Shown in pieces: positions 56,492 to 64,000 of a stretch of DNA of 64,000 nucleotides. Positions within the stretch are counted from its first letter, which is position 1. The number at the start of each line of letters is the position of its first letter. The position numbers were made by a program, and so were the translations under genes. Source of the stretch: Turritopsis dohrnii (Eukaryota; Cnidaria; Hydrozoa; Anthoathecata; Oceaniidae); contig BQMF02000016.1 of assembly GCA_027922465.2 (NCBI GenBank), positions 806,001 through 870,000 on the forward strand, in the 5' to 3' direction. The notes under the pieces are model-generated. The model saw only the letters and a list, made by a program, of their open reading frames with translations, ran no database searches and had not been told where the DNA came from.

Positions 56492-57706
56492 TCAAGCAGA
56501 TTTCAGTTTCTCGCATTTCAATCCTTCATAGTTGTTGTCACAATACACTTTTACGTTGAACTTGATTGTGCTCACGCGACCACTAATTTGAACATGCTTT
56601 CCAGTTCCGGCTGCCGTATAATTTGCGGCTGGATAGGTAGGGAATATGGTTGAATAAACGTCAATCAAGTCGTCTCCAAATATTAAGTCATCATCATATG
56701 ATGTGAACATCACCTCGGCAAATTTCTTTAAAAAAAAAAGGAATGGGCAGATTATTACTCCAACATAAAAGTTCCAAAGAATCAGAAAAATCGTCTAACA
56801 ATATATATTATGTTATATATTTACTAACGCTTTCTACAAGGTTCTTTAAAGAACTTACCGAGTATTAGATTGGAAAATCTAGTATTCGGAATCCATCTAA
56901 TCAACCGCCCTTATAAAAATTACTTATCTACGCACTTATCGCGTCGTTACAATACACACTTTACATAGATGTGTCAAATACCATATATGGCGTCGCTAAT
57001 ACAGTTTAAACATCGCTTACCTCCCAAGTCTCAAATTCGAATTTTAATGGGTTTTTCAGGTTTTTTCCAAGGGTCTCGCCTTTTTCAAACTTGATAGAAC
57101 TTTGACCGCTGTAAGTCTTCGTTGTAACCTTCGCCACATTGCAGGATAAGCGCGAAGACAGGACTGCAAAATTAGTCAGGCAGAGATGCAATTGAGTATC
57201 ACACTGCCCACGACACTTTTTCCAAGGCCACACATCGCAGCATTCTCGTCCTCCGTCAAGGTGCTCAGGATTATGAAGTTTCTCTAAGAAAATTTCCACA
57301 AAACCCTTTCCGTAACTGCCCTTCTAAAAACAAGAGTGTGCAAAATCCTTAAAAAGTCACTCTGATGAAGAGCATAGTGATGATAGTGAAGTAGTGTGTA
57401 TATTTGTAAGTTTCTGCAAAAATTCTCCTTTGCAGTGATTTTTCAACAAAATTGACCACTGAATAGGATAGTAACTCAAAAACCGTTTTGAAATAAAAGA
57501 ATTTTAGGTAAGCAGGGTTACATGTAAAGTGTATATGATGCTAATCAAACATTATTATCAATTATCTGCTTCCTCTACTGTGATAGGCAAATTTAAGTAA
57601 ATTACGACTTACAAGAACTTTCTTCTCTCATAAGAAGTTATCAACTCACCGGGAAATTTCCTAGAGCTGCCAAGGAAATAAGAAAGAATGCTGCAACAGT
57701 CGCCAT
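56492..57706 (-). CDS. Secreted Notch-ligand N-terminal (MNNL)-like protein
   Basis: Three minus-strand exons: 57706-57650 (signal peptide MATVAAFFLISLAALGNFP), 57323-57021 and 56725-56492 (TGA). All joins are in phase 0; the total is 197 aa. Exon 2 reads GKGFVEIFLEKLHNPEHLDG, GGRECCDVWPWKKCRGQCD and LHLCLTNFAVLSS, then NPLKFEFETWE. This is the pattern of the MNNL module at the start of Delta/Jagged ligands (hydrophobic strand, C-C pair, C-x(n)-C, F-x-x-CL, a late NP-x-x-F-x-F). Exon 3 continues the C2-like fold and ends with VYCDNNYEGLKCEKLKSA, which recalls the very start of a DSL domain (C-x-x-x-Y-x-G-x-x-C), then stops. There are no EGF repeats and no transmembrane helix. It is probably a secreted ligand-like or modulatory protein. 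Function is inferred from resemblance only. Confidence 0.72.
57335..57461. mobile_element. Short CCCAG-family MITE in the MNNL gene's first intron
   Basis: AGAGTGTGCAAAATCC, AAAAAGTCACTCTGATGAAG, and the inverted partner TTTGCAGTGATTTTTCAAC, ending near TTGACCACT. It lies just upstream of the exon 2 acceptor. Confidence 0.6.
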
Positions 57707-58118
57707 CACTCTATAACAAATTTGAAATGAAGAACTATAGCAAGTGATAAGGTTATGCCAGTATGTTTAATCAGGTGTTTGAGCTGTACAAACTCTGAAA
57801 ATCAAACAATTTCATGAATGCTTTAATGTTAGAGATGTCATAAGGCTGTGTAACAACATATGATCGTTTAGTTTTACGGTCAAATCTTTGCAATTTTGGT
57901 CTAGTTTTAAACAGGTTATAAACCTGAAATCACTTTCAAATCGAGTAATCGTATAAAAATTCTAGATTTTTACTAAATTCATTCTATTAGAATCGTGAAC
58001 TTAATTACAACAAGACGACTGAGAAGTCGAAAATGTCACTATAACGCATTCTCAGAATTCTAACCAAGATATACTTTTTACAGAAATGTGAAATACAATA
58101 GTTGATAACGATAGCAAC

Positions 58119-58240
58119 ATTTTTTTTTTATTATTATTTATTTATTTCGCCAATATTTATACAAACCTTAATATACAATCGTATATAATGGCTGGAGCAA
58201 GCAGAAGGCTGGAGTGCCTTATCATCAAGCCCCATGTAAA
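58119..58240 (-). mobile_element. Probable 3' end of a LINE-like element
   Basis: Read on the minus strand: GGGGCTTGATGATAAGGCAC, then ATTGGCGAAATAAATAAAT and a run of A ending at 58119. It resembles a 5'-truncated retroelement or a retrocopied mRNA 3' end. No coding part is left. The remaining DNA in 57707-59241 shows no gene. Confidence 0.45.
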
Positions 58241-59241
58241 TATAACTATTTCACGTAATATATGCTAATAATACTTACTAACTTATAATATATAATGATA
58301 TATACAAAACATGAAAACAAAATACCTATCTGACCAGAAATATTTACAAGCAAAAGGAAAGCATATTACAGACCAGTACTCAAACACACGTTATGAGATA
58401 AAAACAAACAAAAAAAAAAAAAACAACAACAACAACTACAACAACAAAAAAAGAAAACAATACAGAATGAAAATGTAAATCAAGCGAGAAATATTAAGAA
58501 GACTAGGATATTCAAAACAAATAGATATAAACTTCATTTGTCCTAAATTTGGCCTGAAGACTTGAGGACGTGTCACAATGACACAAATCTACTCTCAATT
58601 ATAATAAAACATTCTCAAAATGCAGCATTGCCGAATTGCCCAATTGTGGTCAAATCTGACTAAGTGACTGTCAAATTAAGCAAAAATTTAGTTGTTGCAA
58701 AAATTTTCGCATTATAGCTAATAGAATTTTCTATGTGATATGAAATTGGAATTATTTCACTTTTTCACTGCACATAAATTTCTACATCAGCTCTTACTTG
58801 CGTAAGAAAATTTAAGAAGTAAAAATTTAAGAAGTAAGTCGATTAATTCGGAGTAAACCAGGTACTGATGTATAAAATGAAACGGAAAACCGAAAAACAT
58901 TGATAGAGAATATGGTTGGGGATCATAAGATGATAGTGTAAAAAAATGGAGCAAATAGATGGAAATAATAATGGAAAATCAATTTTAATGTCCGATTAAG
59001 TCGAAGATTCCATTTTTTCAATTACTTTAATTTCACAAAAATGTGTCTACGCGTGTTGCGGGGTTTTGTAGGATGTAACATCCAAAATTGTATCAATAGA
59101 TTACCAGAGACTGATAAAAAGTATGATCTGAAAAAATTAGTGTATGTCTTCAAAAACTAAGCATACTTTATTTATGAAACTCACATTAGTATTTAAAAAT
59201 ACTGATCTAATAATTCATTCATAAAATGAGGAAAAAACAAG

Positions 59242-62200
59242 ATGGCTGCAGCACTAACGATCGCTACAGTTTTAACCGCTTTAAATGTTTTTGCATTTGT
59301 GTCGTGTAAACCTTGGACAGAAATTGGTATTACTAGTTTTTTATTAATCTTTATTTTGCAGTGTTCACGGCCAAGATTATCGGCAAGTTCAGATGAGATA
59401 TGATTTTATGACCAATTTTTGAAAAAATCAAACCAGAAGGGAACTTGATTTAGTTTCATTTTGAGAATGTTTCTTTTATAAAATGTAGTGGTCTGATATC
59501 AAGAAAGTCGTCTACTATACCTTTCATTGCATTTCATGCATGTCACGTTTACATGCAACATAACATTAGTCTTATAAAATTTAATTCGGAAGACCTATAT
59601 CTATGAAAGCTATTGAATTAAAATGAAATGCAATAAACAGTGGACCTGGTCGTATACTTTTCATATTTCAAGAACGAACTGGGTACGCTTTTTTTAGATT
59701 ACTGCATAATAACTTCGCGATTATAACCAAATAGCTTTCTTCTAGGAAACAATAAAATCATCAGAGATGAATCTCAATTATGTAATCGAACCAACGATTT
59801 GATCATTGTAATCGATTCCTCCGGTACAGCCGTACGGTATTGGAACGATACTATCGACAACGCCGAGACATTTCAATCGTATTTTCAAATCAGCGATAAC
59901 GAGACGAGGATAGGCGTGATCGACTATAGCGTCGTCGTCAACGTTTATAAGCATTTGGACGCCAACAACACTAACGAAGAGACGTTTACCGTTTTAGAGC
60001 GTTTGCGTGAGCGACCTCAAAACGGCATCACAAATCCATCCGGGACATTTGATGTTCTTATAAAACTTTTTGAGTCTGCATCACCTGTGAGAATCGATTC
60101 TCACAAAGCTGTCATTTGGTATACGGACGATGTGGATGCAATTCGTACGGCTTCTGACCATCAAGTTTGAATATTTTCCTATTTTTTTTGTTTTAACGTA
60201 TCGTATATTGCAAAATCGCAGAAATTCAGCAACATTTTTGTTTGAAATAAGCGTTTTGAAAGCAGTGTACGTTTACAGTCCAACTTTCACGTTTGAAAAA
60301 TCATAAATCATAACCCTTGATACATTAAATGAGCAGGCAAAATAAGTATAAAAGTATTTGATACAAATTGATTATCACTGTTTGATGTTGTTCCAACTGT
60401 GGGAAAAATCTCGTCAAAATGCACCGCGATGAAGAGCATTTTCATTGAAGGAATGTATATATTTCTGTAGAAATGCGCTCCATCGCAGTGTTTTTTCAAC
60501 AAATTTACCCGCTGGGTTTACTTTAATCTGCAATGTTTCTTAAAAGGAACTCGTTTCATATATCTAACGTCCCACCTCACCTATCTAATTCTTCTATGCC
60601 AGCCTTGTTGTCTTCACTTTCAATAACACTTGAGGTTTCTTTCATGTTCTAACCATTATAAAAGCCCTTTTTTACTCCTTACTTAGATGTTCTTCGAATA
60701 TCTGCGCACTTCAAGCATTGATGCTTTTGTTGTAAATATCACCGAAGATTTTCACCTGTTGAACTTAATGGAACTATCGGACAGATGGACCAACACCACA
60801 AGTATTAATATAGTCTTTTAAACAAAAGCAAATCGTATGAAATTCTAAGGAGGAAGACGTAATCACAGCCTTTGTATCACTTTTAATCTTCATGCACGAT
60901 TCCTCTAATTATTTTGAAACTCGTTGTGACTTGGGATATCAAGGTTCTAGTTACGTCATGCTTCGTTTCTTTAAACTAAAACTTACCTTCCTAAAGGTGA
61001 AAATGTTTCATATTTTGTTTACGTATACGTAATTATAAATGAATTTCAAAACGAGGTTGAGGTGAATTACATTCTCAAGTTCCTACTGCTTTTTCTTGAA
61101 TAAGGAATGATAAAAGAAATTGAGGTCTTTTGATCTTGGTCTTAAAAATGTTTAAATTAAAGAGAAACCTTTGATATTTCAGGAGTTGAAACAACAGGGA
61201 CTCAGCAGCAAAGTAACGAAACAAACAACCCCTCTTCATCAGGTAACAGCTCAGAAAAGTGGTCAGAAACTGTGGAACAGGGTCGTATAGTACTAAGCGA
61301 AAGCTTGAAAACACAATCAGGGGTGGCCATATAAAGCCACAGTAACATACACAGGCGCCAAAAATGAAGATGACAATGTAGGAAGGAAGGGGTTGAACCC
61401 CAATCCCCCGGGTTTTAATTTAGATTTTAGCTGATGATGACTCATAAAGAATCGAAATATATGTTCTATAATAAAATTACATTGTTGGTTACTCTTCACG
61501 AATAGAAAATTCCACGATGTTCTTACCACTCTAATTTAGTAGAACAGAATAATTCAAATATTTGAATTTAATCCTATGGATTCTGATTTAGGAAACCACA
61601 CTGGCCATCCATATATCCTTATGTCACCCATACTCCTTGATGAACGTGAGTTATGAAACAGGTTTTATCATATGTTATTCTTGTTGAACATTTATTTTGA
61701 TGGTGTTTCGTTTTAACAGCACGACGGAAACCACGAAAAATTGAGACGGCCTCAGATAAAGGTATGGATATTTTTTGAGTCAAATTAACCACTATCACCC
61801 ACTATCCTACAATTCTGATCGTAATTCGTTTGAAAACCATGGCAGTGGTTTCTTTTTTTTATGGCTTGTAGTTATTACTGGGAATACGGTACAGAATACG
61901 ACTTTCTTCTTTTTATTTTTTGCAGCTGAAAGTTTATATTCACACAATTACGTGCGTGCATTACATGGAGTACCTCCATTGAAATGGAACGATGAACTAG
62001 CTTCTAAAGCGAGTGCATTCGCATATAAGTTAGCAGATGAAAATAAACTTCATCATTCGGAACTGCCACACGGAGAGAATGTATACATGGCGCAAGGAAG
62101 TAACACATATGTGCATTCACATGAAGCACTATTAGAGTGGTATATAAAAACCTTTTTTATTTATTTTTTTTTTTTTTTTTTTGCAATTGTTATACTTTAT

Positions 62201-63968
62201 GATCTTTCTCTCCACTATTTTTTACAAAGTTTCCGGGAACATATGTTGGCGTGAGAGACAAAGTTTCAACCAATCAGATTTTAGCAAACTATGTCAGCGT
62301 GAACATTGTATATTACTTCTTACATACATCAACCTTTCACGCTCAAACATTTTATGCAGAATAACTATGGCATTGACAAGATATGGTGACTTAAAAGATA
62401 AAATAAATTATGTATGAAAAATATTCTGTATGAAAACCTCTATGTCTGTTGGCCTTGTTAATTCTGATTGCTGCAACCCGAAGAGAATTCACCACAGTTT
62501 CTTAACCCTGGGGGGTACTTTCTTAAAAGTATGACACCATCGATCAAACACAACCTCCTATGGTGTGGTTTCAAAGAACATCTAAAACATGTTGGTTCTT
62601 ATAGTAAAAGAAGGCCCTTTACTGTACCACCGGCTGCTAAATGATATAATATGACCTAAGGCAGCATTTTGAAGCTCTTTAGTAGAGTCCTATTAAATTG
62701 CTTTAAGAAAAACCATCTCAAACGGATCTTTTATTTTGCAGGTATAAAACAGTGCAAGTTTACGATTTTAACCAATCAGCTTTCGACTACAACGCGGGAA
62801 CATTTACACAGGTGGTTTGGAAAGACTCAAAAGAGCTTGGTGTTGGAATAGCATATCACCCAGATACAAAATCTACTTTTATCGTTGCCTTATACAAACC
62901 AAACGGGAATATACCATCAAAATTTAAAGAGAACGTCCTGAAACCAGTTAAAGGATGTATGCTTTTAACTCGTATGAGTCAAAATAAGAAACATCGAATT
63001 TTCTACCAAAACATTTAGCATTTACACAAGGGCTATGGTTATGCTGTCTGTCTGAACGTGAAAAAGGGGTACCTATTGTACCTATAATTGTATTGGGTAG
63101 AACAAAGGAGGTCTTAGAAAGATGTACATAGAAACCACGTATACAAACAGTTATCACACAAGAATATTCAAAAAGATAAATTTTGGACATATATTTTGAT
63201 ACTTAGATCAATTGATTAAATTTTGTTATCTGACCAGTGGATACATTGTTTCTAGTCCCAGCTCGCATCCCAACGCTACAAGAACTGCTTCCACCGCGCC
63301 CAGCCATAGCAACGTTTATTAACAGTAATTGCGATTTTCTTTTCTATTTTTACAATTATTGTAAAATTTCCACGTTTCAACAATTAGTTTGTTTTCCATT
63401 CAAAATGATCTCTCTTTTTTTAGACGATATTACATGGAATACTAACCACGCTGGATTAAAGCCACTCGCACAATACCTTTGCAGTAACACTGACGGTAAA
63501 AGATAGCTGATATTCTGTAACAGACAGTAACTGAAGATGATTAGTCGAATAAATTAGATTTGGCCTATGGAAGATTATGCCGACTATATAGAGATTTTAA
63601 CACTTAACATCTCTTGTGTTATCTACCAGAGAAAAACTCCTCCCAGAGTGCAAAATCGTCAAAAAGTCACTGCGATGAAGAGTACTTTTATTAGACTGGA
63701 GTGTATATTACTATAGAAATATACTCCTTTGCATTGTTTTCATCAGATTTGCACACTGGGCTTGTTGTAGTCAAAATTCATCTCCACTTTTCTTTTACTC
63801 TCGATATATTTTAATTATGATAGACATACCCCGTCAGTGAAAACAATGTTACATTTCCTCTTCGTTTTCAATGATGTTCCACGTGTATAATGAGTACATA
63901 ACGATAGACTAAATGTTATCTGGACATTTACAGTGGTGATCGTTACGGTGGGAAACAATATGGCATGA
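59242..63968 (+). CDS. Secreted VWA-linker-CAP protein (11 exons)
   Basis: Exons: 59242-59326 (signal peptide MAAALTIATVLTALNVFAF), 59746-60164 and 60687-60801 (VWA domain), 61183-61242, 61592-61645 and 61720-61761 (short linkers), 61926-62139 and 62742-62956 (CAP domain), 63238-63324, 63424-63495, and 63934-63968 with TGA; together about 465 aa. The VWA opens with DLIIVIDSSGTAV (D-S-S-x-T in place of the D-x-S-x-S MIDAS) and has ETRIGVIDYS. The CAP part has HNYVRALHGVPPLKWNDELA, HGENVY and GTFTQVVWKDSKELGVGIAY, and ends close to GAPR-1/GLIPR2 proteins (ALYKPNGNI, FKENVLKP). The usual CAP1 motif GHYTQ has Thr-Phe instead of His-Tyr, so one of the two conserved His is lost. The donor after SDHQ (GTTTGA) is weak, and exons 9-11 rest only on matching phase 1 borders; a read-through stop at 63018 is the alternative end. 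Confidence 0.75.
60391..60517. mobile_element. Short CCCAG-family MITE in the second intron of the VWA-CAP gene
   Basis: CCAACTGTGGGAAAAATCTC, CACCGCGATGAAGAGC, and the inverted partner GCTCCATCGCAGTG, ending TTTACCCGCTGGG. It lies between exons 2 and 3. Confidence 0.65.
63642..63760. mobile_element. Short CCCAG-family MITE, best-preserved copy
   Basis: Ends CCCAGAGTGCAAAATCGTC and, inverted, CCCAGTGTGCAAATC; inside, CACTGCGATGAAGAG. It is about 119 bp, non-coding, and sits in the last intron of the VWA-CAP gene. Other copies: 4091, 20353, 56263, 57335, 60391. Confidence 0.7.
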
Positions 63969-64000
63969 TCGAAAACGAGGCGAAGTATATACATACTTTT

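Noticed and set aside
62948..63190. Minus-strand 80-codon ORF
   Set aside because: Antisense to the end of the CAP exon and its intron, with no domain or splice support.

Overview
The window is nuclear DNA of an invertebrate animal. It is AT-rich by eye, its genes are split by introns with GT/AG borders, and the families present are metazoan: NRF-6-type acyltransferase, NIDO, the N-terminal module of Notch ligands, VWA and CAP. The transposon load includes Harbinger, mariner, hAT-like, Penelope-like, LINE, SINE, Helentron-like and many MITE elements. A cnidarian-like or similar invertebrate would fit, but the phylum cannot be fixed from the sequence alone.

Layout. 1-3.7 kb: the 3' half of an NRF-6-like membrane acyltransferase gene (+), after an array of short ACGCCGCC-type repeats. 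4.35-5.7 kb: a two-exon type II membrane, glycosyltransferase-like gene (-); its paralogue lies at 19.7-21.6 kb (+) with the intron at the matching place. 6.3-18.3 kb is mostly mobile DNA: a Helentron-like (HINE) copy, a foldback MITE, a mariner-type element, and a PIF/Harbinger element (12573-17912) that carries a nested LINE and a nested MITE. 22.7-35.9 kb holds three NIDO-domain genes (+) built from a repeated exon pair, with three further HINE copies among them. 37.7-40.6 kb: a broken Penelope-like element with a GIY-YIG nuclease domain, hammerhead-like motifs, a SINE and MITEs. 41.9-43.4 kb: a decayed carnitine acyltransferase copy. 44.3-47.5 kb: a probable hAT-type element. 48.2-51.7 kb: an unclassified 3.55-kb element with terminal inverted repeats. 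52-56 kb: repeats. 56.5-57.7 kb: a small secreted protein resembling only the N-terminal module of Notch ligands (-). 59.2-64.0 kb: an 11-exon secreted VWA-linker-CAP protein (+).

The host genes look like secretory-pathway or cell-surface products: two Golgi-type type II proteins, three NIDO surface proteins (one with a GPI-like tail, two with transmembrane tails), a secreted Notch-ligand-like protein and a VWA-CAP protein. The NIDO and VWA-CAP genes use phase 1 borders almost throughout, so units or linkers can be added or skipped without shifting the frame. This suggests a fast-evolving surface or secreted protein neighbourhood in which genes expand by exon-pair duplication and introns grow by MITE and HINE insertion. 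All exon joins come from reading frames, splice dinucleotides and phase agreement, not from transcripts.
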